Shown: piece by piece, positions 51,887 to 61,677 of the stretch | Numbering within the stretch: position 1 is the stretch's first letter | Layout: the number at the start of each line of letters is the position of its first letter | Assembly (NCBI GenBank): GCA_934215475.1 | Contig: CAKPZY010000005.1 | Location: forward strand, 9,080-73,079 | DNA: 64,000 nt | Origin: an uncultured Ligilactobacillus sp. | GTDB taxonomy: Bacteria > Bacillota > Bacilli > Lactobacillales > Lactobacillaceae | Direction: 5' to 3' | Position numbers and translations under genes: made by a program | The notes under the pieces: generated by a model | The model's database searches: none | Told to the model about the DNA's origin: nothing | What the model saw: the letters and a program-made list of their open reading frames with translations, nothing else

Positions 51887-53509
51887 TTAATTTAATGTTA
51901 GATCTCTCCTCTTGTAAGCTAGATACCCAAGCAAAAGCAGTCCAATACCCAAAAGAGTCATCCAAACAAAAACAGGCCAGTCGACACCTTGATGCGGCAC
52001 ATTGTTGACCCATCCATAAGGAGAAATTTTCCGCGCCCACTTCGGCAGATCCATCAACGGCCCCAGATACAGTGACACCACCCCATAAACCGGGAGTAGC
52101 CAGATGATTGTTTGGACTTGAGGGAATACGCCCACTAGTAGAGCAGCAATTCCGCTGACCACCAACAGTGACGGCCAAAATCCGACAAAACCGCGCATTA
52201 GCTGACCGATCGTAACCGGCATGTTAGCCATAGAATGCTGGCCAGCAAATGACATTCCGTAAATGGCTAAAGCAAAGCTAAGCGACCCCACTAACAGAGC
52301 ATTGCAGGTGTAAGTTAGAAACAAGCTGAACCGTGATATCGGTTTAGCATGCAGAGCTTCTAAGTAACCATTACGCTCATCTGTATTTAATTTTAAGAGA
52401 GTGATCAACAGCGGAATAGTTGCAACAACTGCAAAGATGATGGTCAGTTTGTTCGCAAACCCGAGAATAATTGCCTTGTTAGCACTTGTGACCGCGGTGT
52501 CACCCAGCAATTTGCCCATCATTGGATTAGTTTTAGCTAAATCACCGACGGTACCAAAGATCGAGCCGTAACTGGCACCCAGCAAGAACGATCCAACCAG
52601 CCAGACTACAGTACTGACAAGGTCTAAACGCAAAAGTAAAGTGTTTGCTCCGCGTAATAACGGACTGGCTGTTTCACGGCCTTTGCGCAGAGTGATCAGA
52701 CCCGCGCCAATATCACGCTTATTAGCGATCCACAGGGTCAACACTAATACTACAACGCTCAAACAGACCATTAGGAAAATCGGCAGCCAGTCATTATGTG
52801 TATACAACTGCATCTTCTCGACCCAGCCGAAGATCGTCCACCATGTCTGCTTGGTGCTTTGGACGTCCGTAACCATCCGGGCGATAAATAAAACGCCAAG
52901 AAAGATATAACTCATCGTTGTTGAACTGCGGGAATTATTGAAAATCTGACTAAAAGCAAGCGTAAAAGCGCCAAACATCATCCCAAAGGCGGCCAAGCCT
53001 AGACCAAAGAGCCAGTTTCCGTTAATAGTTGAGCCGTTCATATTAGTAAATTGAAGCGCTGCAGACTCAAATATGCCAGCGCCCAAATTGATCAGTAACA
53101 ATTCTATTATTGCAGCTGCCAAAGGGCTCTGACGTCCGACGGCTTTTGCCAATAAAAGTTCTGTGGTTCCTTCATCCTCTTGCGTGCGCGTTGCATGGAT
53201 CGCGAAATAGATATTCATCATGGCCACAAACAAGCCCATGAATACCATCATTTCTGCCCCATAGACCATAGCAACTGAATAGGGTTTGCTGCCTGTAAAT
53301 GGTCCGAGCAAAGAAACCATGGCCGGCGTTTTTAGTGTTTGGATAATGGAACTCATTGCTTTAGGCGTCCCATACAAATCATCAAACTGCAACGCAGCCC
53401 AACCCGTTAAACCAACTAAAACGACCCACCAATAAAAAATTTTCAGCCGATCATGGCGCAGATTTAGTCTCAGCAAGGAGCCGGTGCCAGTAAGCCTATT
53501 TGCTGTCAC
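51887..53509 (-). CDS. ABC-2 type exporter permease
   Basis: A 540-residue permease with about twelve hydrophobic segments in two halves, typical of the tetronasin/multidrug ABC-2 exporters. The TRTQEDEGTTELLLAKAVGR and DERNGYLEALHAKPISR loops recur once per half. The GTG at 53509 is preceded by AAGGTGATC, a long match to the 16S end. It overlaps the ATPase gene by 14 nt. Substrate unknown; drug or peptide export is likely. Confidence 0.82.
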   Translation of the reverse strand: MTANRLTGTGSLLRLNLRHDRLKIFYWWVVLVGLTGWAALQFDDLYGTPKAMSSIIQTLKTPAMVSLLGPFTGSKPYSVAMVYGAEMMVFMGLFVAMMNIYFAIHATRTQEDEGTTELLLAKAVGRQSPLAAAIIELLLINLGAGIFESAALQFTNMNGSTINGNWLFGLGLAAFGMMFGAFTLAFSQIFNNSRSSTTMSYIFLGVLFIARMVTDVQSTKQTWWTIFGWVEKMQLYTHNDWLPIFLMVCLSVVVLVLTLWIANKRDIGAGLITLRKGRETASPLLRGANTLLLRLDLVSTVVWLVGSFLLGASYGSIFGTVGDLAKTNPMMGKLLGDTAVTSANKAIILGFANKLTIIFAVVATIPLLITLLKLNTDERNGYLEALHAKPISRFSLFLTYTCNALLVGSLSFALAIYGMSFAGQHSMANMPVTIGQLMRGFVGFWPSLLVVSGIAALLVGVFPQVQTIIWLLPVYGVVSLYLGPLMDLPKWARKISPYGWVNNVPHQGVDWPVFVWMTLLGIGLLLLGYLAYKRRDLTLN

Positions 53510-54404
53510 TAAGATCACCTTCCTCGTTGTAATAACGTAAGAACAGATCCTCCAGCGTCGGCGGAGTGCTTTGCAGCTGTATGATGTTCAGTATCGCCAA
53601 AGCACTGATCACCTGGCCAAGGTATTCAGAATCAACGGAGAATACCCCTTGTCTAGCAGATTTAGTTTCAAACTGATGAACACCTTTCATATCTCGAATG
53701 CTAAGCAGCGGCTTTCTGGTGCTAACATGAACGGTACTTCTGCTTAGTTGCCGCATTTCTGCTAGGCTTCCAACTTCGATGATCTGGCCCTTGCGAATAA
53801 TTGCAATGCGATCACACATCCGTTCAACTTCGCTCAAGATGTGAGATGAAAGCAAAACACTCTTGCCCGCTTCTTTTAATGACAAGACGTATTTTTGAAA
53901 GACTTCTTCCATAATCGGGTCTAAACCGCTGGTCGGTTCGTCAAAAATATAAAAGTCTGCCTCACTTGATAACGCAGCGACTAAAGCAACTTTTTGGCGG
54001 TTTCCCCTGGAATATGTACAGGATTTTTTGGAAACATCCAGTTCAAAATCCTTGATCAGCCGATCTGTCTTCGCACTGTGCTGATCCCCGTTTAACCGCA
54101 ATAGAAGGTCGATGATCTCCCCGCCAGTCAAATTGGGCCACAAATGAACATCGCCAGGAACATAGGCGATGCGCTGGTGAATGGTAACAGCATCCCGCCA
54201 AACGTCACGGCCAAAGATCTTGGCTGATCCACTAGTTGGTCGTAAGATACCCAACAAAGTCCGAATCGTCGTTGACTTGCCAGCACCATTGGGGCCAATA
54301 AATCCAAAGACTTCTCCAGCATGAATAGACATGGTTATATTTTTTAAGGCCTGAAACTTACCAAACTTCTTTACCAAGTGATCTGCCACTAAAACATCAC
54401 TCAT
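53496..54404 (-). CDS. ABC exporter ATPase
   Basis: A 302-residue ATPase of the drug-exporter (CcmA/DrrA) type: Walker A GPNGAGKSTT (about residue 35), a signature SRGNRQKVA in place of LSGGQ, Walker B FYIFDEPTSGLD. ATG 54404 has GAGG 8 nt upstream; a GTG at 54413 abuts it. It pairs with the permease that follows. Confidence 0.88.
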   Translation of the reverse strand: MSDVLVADHLVKKFGKFQALKNITMSIHAGEVFGFIGPNGAGKSTTIRTLLGILRPTSGSAKIFGRDVWRDAVTIHQRIAYVPGDVHLWPNLTGGEIIDLLLRLNGDQHSAKTDRLIKDFELDVSKKSCTYSRGNRQKVALVAALSSEADFYIFDEPTSGLDPIMEEVFQKYVLSLKEAGKSVLLSSHILSEVERMCDRIAIIRKGQIIEVGSLAEMRQLSRSTVHVSTRKPLLSIRDMKGVHQFETKSARQGVFSVDSEYLGQVISALAILNIIQLQSTPPTLEDLFLRYYNEEGDLSDSK

Positions 54405-54670
54405 TTCACTCACCTCTTCGTATAGTGTCGCTTTTTAATTTTTGGCTAAAGTATAGGCTCACGCAATTAGCACGTCAATTCATGACCGCCCGTTTAAAAT
54501 CAACGTGTATTATGCAATTTTACGCAGGTGTATAGTCTGATCTGAAAATGCTTCAGCCAGATTAAACAAATTAAATTAGGTACCAGGGTTTTTGAAAATG
54601 GCACCATTTATAACCGCTGATAAAAAAACACGGCATGCTCCCAGCAATCCTGAAAACAAACCGTATCTGT

Positions 54671-54799
54671 TTAATGCTTATTTAAATGTCTAAATTTTAG
54701 AGCACCCCAAGTAACATAACGTATATTTTTGCTGGTCACATGCCTTAACGATAACTGGCCGCCAGCGATCAACATCATTGGGTAGCCGGCACCAAGGTA
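54671..54799 (-). pseudogene. Possible C-terminal gene remnant
   Basis: On the minus strand a 42-codon frame without a start reads YLGAGYPMMLIAGGQLSL, then RHVTSKNIRYVTWGALKFRH, and stops at 54671. An in-frame TGA at 54800-54802 separates it from a further VIDGSYLD upstream. It looks like the end of a lost enzyme, but I recognise no family. The rest of 54405-54670 holds nothing I can support. Confidence 0.35.
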
Positions 54800-54835
54800 T
54801 CAGTCCAGATAGGACCCATCTATAACTTTTCTTTT

Positions 54836-55330
54836 CTAACTATACGGGTAAAAGCGTGCATACTGGTAATCATCGACCCATTTGCCGTTGAGGTGGAATT
54901 CTTTGCGATAATGTCCCTCGCGTACAAAACCAAGGCGCTCATAAAAGCTGATCGCACGCGGATTAGATCCGAGGACGCGTAAACTTATTTTGGCAACCTC
55001 TGCTTGTTGCGCGTTGGTCAGCATTTGACCAATTAATTTCTTACCGATCCCGCTTCCCTGGGCATCCTTGGAAACAGCGATCTCAAAGCTCCATTGTTTG
55101 CCGTACATCTCTTCCGGCCAAATAGGTGAATAATCCAGAAAGCCCACTACCTGCCCGCTTTCAGTCCGGGCCACAAGTGTGGTTGACTTTAACAAACGGC
55201 TATTAAATTCATCTTGCTTGGCGGGAAATATGCGGTTGGGATCGACGTTTAAAGTCATCACAGCTTGATTGATCTCCCACAATATTGGCAGATCAGCATA
55301 TTTAACTGGCTGGATCAAAATATTACTCAT
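54836..55330 (-). CDS. GNAT N-acetyltransferase
   Basis: A 164-residue GNAT of the RimI/phosphinothricin-acetyltransferase-like group: the acetyl-CoA loop is in SKDAQGSGIGKKLIG and the C-terminal NPRAISFYERLGFVREG strand-helix is typical. ATG 55330 lies 5 nt after GGAGG, inside the end of the vanZ gene, so the two are coupled. Substrate unknown. Confidence 0.85.
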   Translation of the reverse strand: MSNILIQPVKYADLPILWEINQAVMTLNVDPNRIFPAKQDEFNSRLLKSTTLVARTESGQVVGFLDYSPIWPEEMYGKQWSFEIAVSKDAQGSGIGKKLIGQMLTNAQQAEVAKISLRVLGSNPRAISFYERLGFVREGHYRKEFHLNGKWVDDYQYARFYPYS

Positions 55331-55802
55331 TCTTGCCTCCATTTTGCAACTTTTTAATAAAGACTAACCGCAACAAATAAATCAGCAAATAACCCAGCAA
55401 AATACCAGCCGCATTAGCCAAGACATCATTGACATCTACCCACCGGTCTGTCAGCTGTAAGTTATCCAAGATCAATTGTGTCGTTTCGATAAACAGGCCT
55501 ACGCCCAGGGCAGCACCTATAAATTTGCCAACCTTAATATTCCTTCTTCGCAGCAATGCCACAAATATGCCAAACGGAAAAGTCATTAACACATTTAAAT
55601 AAAAACCGGAGTCGCCTAATTCAGCAAATGGAATGTAGATCAACGGAGCGCTGCCAACATAAATATATGGCACTGGATTTCCCTCCGGTATCACCAAAGG
55701 TAAGGTGGGAGAAAAGCATAAATATGCCACGATCATTAAGTAAAAAATAAACGCCGCCCAAATGACAGCTCTCACCGGTTTGTTTAACTCGTTAAAAATC
55801 AC
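55323..55802 (-). CDS. VanZ-family membrane protein
   Basis: A 159-residue protein with four hydrophobic segments and the VanZ motifs (NVLMTFPFGIFVALL and FIETTQLIL followed by DVNDVLANAAGILLGYL). VanZ-like proteins are associated with low-level teicoplanin resistance in enterococci, though most chromosomal members have no known role. The GTG at 55802 has only a weak upstream site. Confidence 0.88.
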   Translation of the reverse strand: MIFNELNKPVRAVIWAAFIFYLMIVAYLCFSPTLPLVIPEGNPVPYIYVGSAPLIYIPFAELGDSGFYLNVLMTFPFGIFVALLRRRNIKVGKFIGAALGVGLFIETTQLILDNLQLTDRWVDVNDVLANAAGILLGYLLIYLLRLVFIKKLQNGGKNE

Positions 55803-55971
55803 AACTCACACTTTCTTCACTGATTTTTTCTTATACTCCATCTTTAGCTAATTAAACCTGGCCGGACCATGATGGATGTCATTGTTATCCAAAGATAGAA
55901 CTACACGAAAATTAAAAATCCCTTCAATCCTGATGACTTGAACAACCAACTGCGCTAAAGCCAACGTAATT

Positions 55972-56940
55972 TTAGTAGCCTTTGTCTAAGTCTACTTGGT
56001 TTCGGGCCAATGTACCATCTTTTTTAAACTGCCGCAAGTTCTGCTGAAAGATTCGGATGACATCACTGGAATACTCATGGTACATACCAGAAACATGCGG
56101 CGTTATCGTCACATGGGGAGTCTGCCAAAGAGGGTCATCAGCAGGTAGTGGTTCTGGATCAGTTACATCGAGAGCTGCAGACCCCAATTTCCCGGTTTTC
56201 ACGGCAGCAAGCAAATCGGCAGTCTGGACACTAGGCCCGCGGCCAATATTAATAAACATCGGGGCTGATTCAAGTCGGTTAAAAAATTGACTGTCATAAA
56301 ACGCAGTGGTTTCTTTGGTTAGAGGCAAGGCATTAACGATCACGTCTGCGTTGACCAAACTGGGATCCTCATTATCGTTAATGGCAATAGTTTTGGAAAA
56401 AGCAGCCACAGGATGACCAGAATGATTGACGCCAACAACATTCATTTTGAAAGCCTTGCCCAACTCCGCCACCCTTTCACCAATATGTCCTGTCCCAAAT
56501 ACGACCAAAGTTTTGCCGCTTAAAAGAGCATAGCTAGAACTAGCTGGCTGCCATGTACTTTTCAATTGATTGATGGTGGCGCAATTTAAACCGCGAAATT
56601 GCGAAAGCATCAGGCCAAGAACTGTCTCTGCGATCGGCTCGGCGTGGATCCCGCTCACATTAGATAATAAGATCCCTCTTTTCTCCAATTCAGCCAAGGG
56701 AAAATAATCTACGCCCGCCGAATAAGCCTGGATCCATTTAAGTCGCGATTCCTGCAATCTAAAGAAACGGTCCAAGACACCTGGTTTGATACCCAATAGT
56801 ATATCAATTTGTGAAAGTTGTTTATCTGTCAAATCACTATCGTCCAAGTATATCTGATCATCTTCATCGTTTTCTAGTCGAGCAAATGCCTGCTTCGTAC
56901 CTTCATGATCCAAAGCTCCGCCTAACGCCAATATTTTCAT
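55972..56940 (-). CDS. D-2-hydroxyacid dehydrogenase
   Basis: A 322-residue NAD-dependent dehydrogenase of the D-lactate/D-2-hydroxyisocaproate/SerA family. NAD is bound at VVFGTGHIGERVAE (about residue 145); the catalytic Arg is in NIGRGPSV, the Glu in DPEPLPADDPLW and the His in TPHVSG. The substrate range is unclear. GAGGTGGGG precedes ATG 56940. It could reduce 2-oxo acids formed by transamination. Confidence 0.88.
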   Translation of the reverse strand: MKILALGGALDHEGTKQAFARLENDEDDQIYLDDSDLTDKQLSQIDILLGIKPGVLDRFFRLQESRLKWIQAYSAGVDYFPLAELEKRGILLSNVSGIHAEPIAETVLGLMLSQFRGLNCATINQLKSTWQPASSSYALLSGKTLVVFGTGHIGERVAELGKAFKMNVVGVNHSGHPVAAFSKTIAINDNEDPSLVNADVIVNALPLTKETTAFYDSQFFNRLESAPMFINIGRGPSVQTADLLAAVKTGKLGSAALDVTDPEPLPADDPLWQTPHVTITPHVSGMYHEYSSDVIRIFQQNLRQFKKDGTLARNQVDLDKGY

Positions 56941-57035
56941 TTGATCCCCACCTCTGCTTTTATTTCCTCATAAATGTTTATTCATACACATTATATTATG
57001 ATTTAATCGACGATCTAGCTAGGATATTGCTTTGC

Positions 57036-57080
57036 AAAAAAATGCTAAAAGCAACCACTGCAGAGCTTTTAGCATTTTTT
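57036..57080. terminator. Bidirectional terminator
   Basis: AATGCTAAAAGC and GCTTTTAGCATT, perfect 12-bp arms with Ts on both strands, beside the stop of the next gene. Confidence 0.88.
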
Positions 57081-57091
57081 GTATCTTTATA

Positions 57092-57598
57092 TTATTTTTG
57101 TTTAGGAATAGGTGCCGGTTCAAAGTGCGAGATATATGGCAAGCGGTTCTCGTTGTAACCAAATTGGTTGATTTGATTAGAAGATGAAGTATTCCAGTCA
57201 AAAAAGTCGATATCGTTCGTCCATACATTGATCATCAGATACTGTAAATCTTTCTTGCGTGAACGCAACACTAAGCTATACTTCAACCCGACGGGAATGT
57301 CATAACCGTGTTCCCATTTTTGCAGGATCGATTCCACAATCTCTAATTGCTCGCTATTTAAAGTAAAATACCTGAATTCAAAGTAACCAGTCCAATTCTC
57401 TTTGCCAAATTCATGTTCTGTCAAGTAATTCAGCCCCGAACCAAAGACCGATTTTTTATTTGATTTATCCAGCAGTAAGTACTTACCGCCGTCTGTAACA
57501 GATTTTAATAATTTCAAATCTCTTTCAGGATACTTTTTTTGTTCATTTCGCAAGATATTTTCTGGCCCCAAAGCCAAACTGACCTTTTCAACTGCCAT
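57092..57598 (-). CDS. Probable antibiotic-biosynthesis-monooxygenase (ABM) fold protein
   Basis: A 168-residue soluble protein. The C-terminal block QYLMINVWTNDIDFFDWNTS resembles the last strand and helix of ABM/HmoB-type ferredoxin-like dimers, and an N-terminal strand set precedes it. Some relatives degrade haem; no such evidence is visible here. The ATG at 57598 follows AAGGGG by 8 nt; the frame is open to 57619. Confidence 0.6.
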   Translation of the reverse strand: MAVEKVSLALGPENILRNEQKKYPERDLKLLKSVTDGGKYLLLDKSNKKSVFGSGLNYLTEHEFGKENWTGYFEFRYFTLNSEQLEIVESILQKWEHGYDIPVGLKYSLVLRSRKKDLQYLMINVWTNDIDFFDWNTSSSNQINQFGYNENRLPYISHFEPAPIPKQK

Positions 57599-58007
57599 AT
57601 CAATTACCCCTTCCGTCAAGTATGTCGCAACGGGTTAATTATAACATTATCGCAGGACTGGGGACCATAGATACTGATTTTCTGACAAATATTTATAGCT
57701 TTTATGAGTGCAAATAAAATTTAGCAATTGACACATGTTTTGGAAATAAAAAGATGATCAATATTAAATAAATATTTATTGGTTCCTCTGAGCCAATGTT
57801 TCCCAGCGTATCAATTGTTCGTTTCTTTACCGAAAGCTTAAAGATCATTATAAATTTGATCCAAAATAGTTGTTTTTACCTTTTGCCATCACTATCATGG
57901 AAATTATTATTTTGCTAGTAGTTTTTTTCTGTGCATTTTTCTGCGGAAGATTTTAAGTACTATGGCAATGAATATCTGCTAATAATTTCAAATCAGAGGT
58001 GAACGTG
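57599..58007. other. Intergenic region between divergent genes
   Basis: About 400 nt, AT-rich. A short hydrophobic plus-strand frame (about 57896-57955, MEIIILLVVFFCAFFC...) has no ribosome binding site. I see no supported gene; the region must hold the promoters of both flanking genes. Confidence 0.4.
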
Positions 58008-59255
58008 ATGGAAAAAATTCATCATGTCTTAGCTAATGTGTTTTCCTCATTACGTTTTAAAAACTTTCGCTATTTTTGGCTCGGCCAGTGTATTTCAGTA
58101 ATTGGTACCTGGATGCAGCGGACCGCCCAGATTTGGCTGGCTTTAGAGTTGACTCATTCACCATTTCTCGTTGGGCTCTTGACGGCCGGTCAATTTATTC
58201 CGATCGTGATCCTTTCTTTGCCAGCCGGTACCATGATCGACAGGCTGGATAAAAGAAAGCTGCTCTTGTGGACACAATTTGGTTTCCTTTTGTTAGGCGT
58301 CAATATCACACTGCTGACCTTCTTTGATGTAGTGCAATATTGGGAAGTGCTCCTCAATGCAACACTTTACGGGATCTTACAAAGCGTAGATACCCCCACA
58401 CGCCAATCTTTTGTCATCGACCTGGTTGGAAAGAAATATCTGTTAAACGGGATCTCACTTAATTCCTCCATCTTTAACCTCGCAAAAATTGCCGGTCCCG
58501 CGATTGCTGGGCTGGTCATCGTCAAGTACGGAACGACATTTTGCTTTTTTATTGATACCATCAGTTTTATAGCAGTTTTATTCGGATTATTTTTAATCAA
58601 GACTCAACCAACTAACCAAATAAATTCAAACAAAAGGACAACCACTCTGCAAGTAGATATCTTAGAGGGCCTGGGTTACATTAAAAATCATAGCGACATA
58701 GCACTGACTGCAGGATTAATGATAATTGTCTGTACTTTGGCATATAACACGAATGTCATTATTCCAGTGTATGCCAAAAATGTGTTAAACCAGGGAGCAC
58801 AGGAATATTCGAATCTCCTTTCTGCGACTGGCGTTGGTTCCCTCCTGGCAGCTATATTAATGTCTTATTTGGCACGGTTTGGAACCAAAAGAAAAGTTTA
58901 CCTGGGCGTTTGCTTGGGGACATGCCTCTTACAAGTGATCATGCTATTGATCCACACCTTTATGCCTGCTTTATTTATCATGGCAGGTATCGGTTTTTGC
59001 AACATGATCTTCCTCAATCAATCGAATGCTGCTTTTCAGTTATCCGTCCCCAATGAACTTCGTGGTCGTTTAATGAGCGTGTATGTCTTGCTAAATCAAG
59101 GAACAACCCCTCTGGGGAGCCTTTATTCGGGAGCTATCATGGATGTGACTTCCGGGATCTGGGGTTTTCCGGCTTGCGGGTCCTTGGCGTTAGCGTTATT
59201 GGCGGTACTTTTTATGACAAATAGCAGCCATATCAAACAATGGGTCAAAGAATAG
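58008..59255 (+). CDS. MFS transporter (MFS_3/EntS-like)
   Basis: A 415-residue transporter with about twelve membrane segments. The N-terminus LRFKNFRYFWLGQCISVIGTWMQ is characteristic of the EntS/MFS_3 group, many of which are drug or siderophore exporters; motif A-like PAGTMIDRLDKRKLLL follows. ATG 58008 lies 8 nt after GAGG. Substrate unknown. Confidence 0.85.
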   Translation: MEKIHHVLANVFSSLRFKNFRYFWLGQCISVIGTWMQRTAQIWLALELTHSPFLVGLLTAGQFIPIVILSLPAGTMIDRLDKRKLLLWTQFGFLLLGVNITLLTFFDVVQYWEVLLNATLYGILQSVDTPTRQSFVIDLVGKKYLLNGISLNSSIFNLAKIAGPAIAGLVIVKYGTTFCFFIDTISFIAVLFGLFLIKTQPTNQINSNKRTTTLQVDILEGLGYIKNHSDIALTAGLMIIVCTLAYNTNVIIPVYAKNVLNQGAQEYSNLLSATGVGSLLAAILMSYLARFGTKRKVYLGVCLGTCLLQVIMLLIHTFMPALFIMAGIGFCNMIFLNQSNAAFQLSVPNELRGRLMSVYVLLNQGTTPLGSLYSGAIMDVTSGIWGFPACGSLALALLAVLFMTNSSHIKQWVKE

Positions 59256-59399
59256 CAAATAGGGAGTGCCTTATTTCTATGTAATGAGCGCGAAATAAAT
59301 TTGTATTTGCCATAAAATATCTTTAACTCACTAAGGAAAGTAATACCAATAAGCGAGCCACTTACTTTTTGATAAAATATATATGCTATAGGAGAAAGA

Positions 59400-60164
59400 A
59401 TGACCAAAATTTCAAAGTTACTAAAATTGCTAAAAGCTGGTTATTCTCAAATTTTGGGAGATAATTTAGTTGGCATATATATACACGGGTCATATGTTTT
59501 AGGCAGCTATAATAGTGCGGTCAGCGATTTAGACTACTTGGTCGTTGTTAGATGCCCTCTATCACTGAAAAGCAAACAGCATTTAATGGACTTCACTTTA
59601 GAATATTTATGGCCTATTTCTCCCGCTAAGGGACTTGAATTTCATGTTTTACTATTCAAACACACTCAACATTTTTCTCATCCTATGCCTTTTGACTTCC
59701 ATTTTTCTCAGGCACATTATCAAGAATATTTATCGGGCAAAGAACAATATTTAACCAATATGCATGGAGTCGATCCTGATCTAGCAGCTCATATTATGAT
59801 AATTAACTATGCCGGAGAAACATTAACCGGCACGCCAATTAAAAATGTCTTTAGTGAAGTTTCTAAAAAAGCTTATTGGTCAAGTATTTATTTTGACATT
59901 GCAAATGCTGAAGAAAATATAATTCAACAACCAAGTTATACCATCCTAAACTTATGTCGCGTTCTTTTGTATAAACAAGAACAAGTCATTGCTTCCAAGT
60001 TAACAGCAGGAAATTGGGGAAGGAGCCGTTTACCAACTAGATATTCTCCAACGATCAAATTAGCGGTTCTAAATTACATTCATAAAAATTCCCAAAAAGA
60101 AATTTTTAACCAGGAAAATTTGAATTCATTTGCTGAGTATATGCTTAGGCAAATTAGCAAATAA
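59400..60164 (+). CDS. Nucleotidyltransferase, aminoglycoside adenylyltransferase-like
   Basis: A 254-residue protein with the nucleotidyltransferase signature GSYVLGSYNSAVSDLDYLV (about residues 31-50) and a C-terminal DUF4111 helical domain, the architecture of AadA/ANT(9)-type enzymes. It could adenylylate an aminoglycoside, but chromosomal members often have unknown targets. AGGAG precedes ATG 59400. From here the DNA becomes visibly AT-richer than the rest of the window, consistent with transfer. Confidence 0.75.
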   Translation: MTKISKLLKLLKAGYSQILGDNLVGIYIHGSYVLGSYNSAVSDLDYLVVVRCPLSLKSKQHLMDFTLEYLWPISPAKGLEFHVLLFKHTQHFSHPMPFDFHFSQAHYQEYLSGKEQYLTNMHGVDPDLAAHIMIINYAGETLTGTPIKNVFSEVSKKAYWSSIYFDIANAEENIIQQPSYTILNLCRVLLYKQEQVIASKLTAGNWGRSRLPTRYSPTIKLAVLNYIHKNSQKEIFNQENLNSFAEYMLRQISK

Positions 60165-60383
60165 CAATTTGTAAATGGGGCATCGTCTTGATAGTGCTTA
60201 AAACCCTTCGACAAACCAATAAAGTAGTATACTTATTGCATCACTAGATGGGACATTAACATTCAACTAGGTAAGAATAGTATGCTGAAAAAATCATTAA
60301 AAAGCTCCGTTCCCTGGGTTAAATTAATAATTAATTAAGCCAAATAGTAACAGTTGATCTGATATTAGATTGGAGGCAATTAG

Positions 60384-60968
60384 ATGTTAGGACAAGGATA
60401 TGTTTGGAATATTGCATTTATTGGCGGCATTTTAGTACTTATTTTTGCTGGTGTACTTGAATTTGCCGATCTTGTAGGACAAAGCAGAAATACTGGTAAG
60501 TTCACTAAAATCGCAGGTAAAATTACCCAGAATATATTTTTTCGCAAATTATTATTTGGTGTGATCGCTGTCTGGCTGATATCAATTGGGTTTACCATCC
60601 TTGAAAATCGAGAGTCTAATGGTTTTAGGACCCAACAAAATCATCGCGTAAGCATTTATCACCACGTGCAAAAAATTTCTAAGGACGATCGGAGTGTGTA
60701 CCTGACAGTTAAAAATCAGAAAAAACAATCGACTCTCAAATTAATGTCCCATAATAAAATTGAATTAAAAACTTATCCCCAGGCTCAGAATAAATTAAAA
60801 CATACAGAAATAACCTATATACCTAAAAACGATGAATTTAGCCGCGCGTTTTTCATTCTCCCTTTTAATCATAGTAGCGGTCCGAAACAACTTAGCTACC
60901 TTCAAATGACCAGTTCTAATTCTTTAAAGTGGTGGCACCAACAAAAGATCAAAAAGCCTCAGGATTAA
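60384..60968 (+). CDS. Hypothetical membrane protein (194 aa)
   Basis: Two hydrophobic segments (about 8-28 and 54-73) precede a hydrophilic, Lys-rich C-terminal domain of strand-like pattern. I recognise no family. TTGGAGG lies 10 nt upstream of ATG 60384. It is AT-rich like its neighbours and may be a lineage-specific gene. Confidence 0.65.
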   Translation: MLGQGYVWNIAFIGGILVLIFAGVLEFADLVGQSRNTGKFTKIAGKITQNIFFRKLLFGVIAVWLISIGFTILENRESNGFRTQQNHRVSIYHHVQKISKDDRSVYLTVKNQKKQSTLKLMSHNKIELKTYPQAQNKLKHTEITYIPKNDEFSRAFFILPFNHSSGPKQLSYLQMTSSNSLKWWHQQKIKKPQD

Positions 60969-61049
60969 TCTACCTTTGGGCCTGTTAAGAAAAATGGACC
61001 CTATTTTTAAGGATATAGTAAAATCATTTCAAATTACTTCGTTAGGAGG

Positions 61050-61619
61050 ATGATCATCACGTTCACATACAAAATAGATCAAGATATCAGTCTTGCTTTG
61101 CCCCGGCCAAAGTTAGATGCAAAACCATTCCTTGAACTTATTGACAGAAATCGAAAAGAATTAACCAAATGGCTTTGGTCAGGAACGACAGAAGAAGAAA
61201 TCGGTACGATCGATGAAGAAGAAGCTTTTCTAAGTGCAGTTCTGCAAGATTTTGGCCGTACCAAATCATTATATCTCTTGATTTGGTACAAAAATAATCT
61301 GGTAGGCACAACTGGTTTTAATCAATTTAACAAAATAAATAAAAGCGCAGAGCTTGGCTATGTTTTAGATACTCAATTTTCTGGAAAAGGAATCATACAT
61401 AAAAGCATTCTGGGGTTGTGCTCTTTGGGTTTTACTGAGTATGATATTCACAAAATAGAAATTTATACCGCCGTTGATAATCAAAAAAGTAATAAAGTTG
61501 CCCAGAAAGCAGGGTTTCATTTAGATGGAGTCTTACGAGAACATGAGTTGTTACAGGACGGATTTCATGATGACAACGTTTGGTCGTTGCTAAAAGATGA
61601 TTGGAAAGCTAAACGATAA
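61050..61619 (+). CDS. RimJ/RimL-type GNAT N-acetyltransferase
   Basis: A 189-residue acetyltransferase of the ribosomal-protein-serine group: LGYVLDTQFSGKGIIHKS holds the acetyl-CoA loop, and NQKSNKVAQKAGFHLDGVLR and DDNVWSLLKDDW close the fold. The start is odd: the only ATG (61050) directly abuts AGGAGG. Initiation at a nearby ATC or ACG, or a short spacer using an upstream part of the site, are alternatives. Confidence 0.8.
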   Translation: MIITFTYKIDQDISLALPRPKLDAKPFLELIDRNRKELTKWLWSGTTEEEIGTIDEEEAFLSAVLQDFGRTKSLYLLIWYKNNLVGTTGFNQFNKINKSAELGYVLDTQFSGKGIIHKSILGLCSLGFTEYDIHKIEIYTAVDNQKSNKVAQKAGFHLDGVLREHELLQDGFHDDNVWSLLKDDWKAKR

Positions 61620-61677
61620 AGTTTAAGGCCCATTATGCAGTAATGGAGTGTCAGTTACTCAGAAAAGAAGTCATTTT

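Noticed and set aside
57896-57955. Short hydrophobic peptide (MEIIILLVVFFCAFF...) as a type I toxin
   Set aside because: No ribosome binding site, no antisense RNA signals, and no match to known Fst/Ldr-type toxins.
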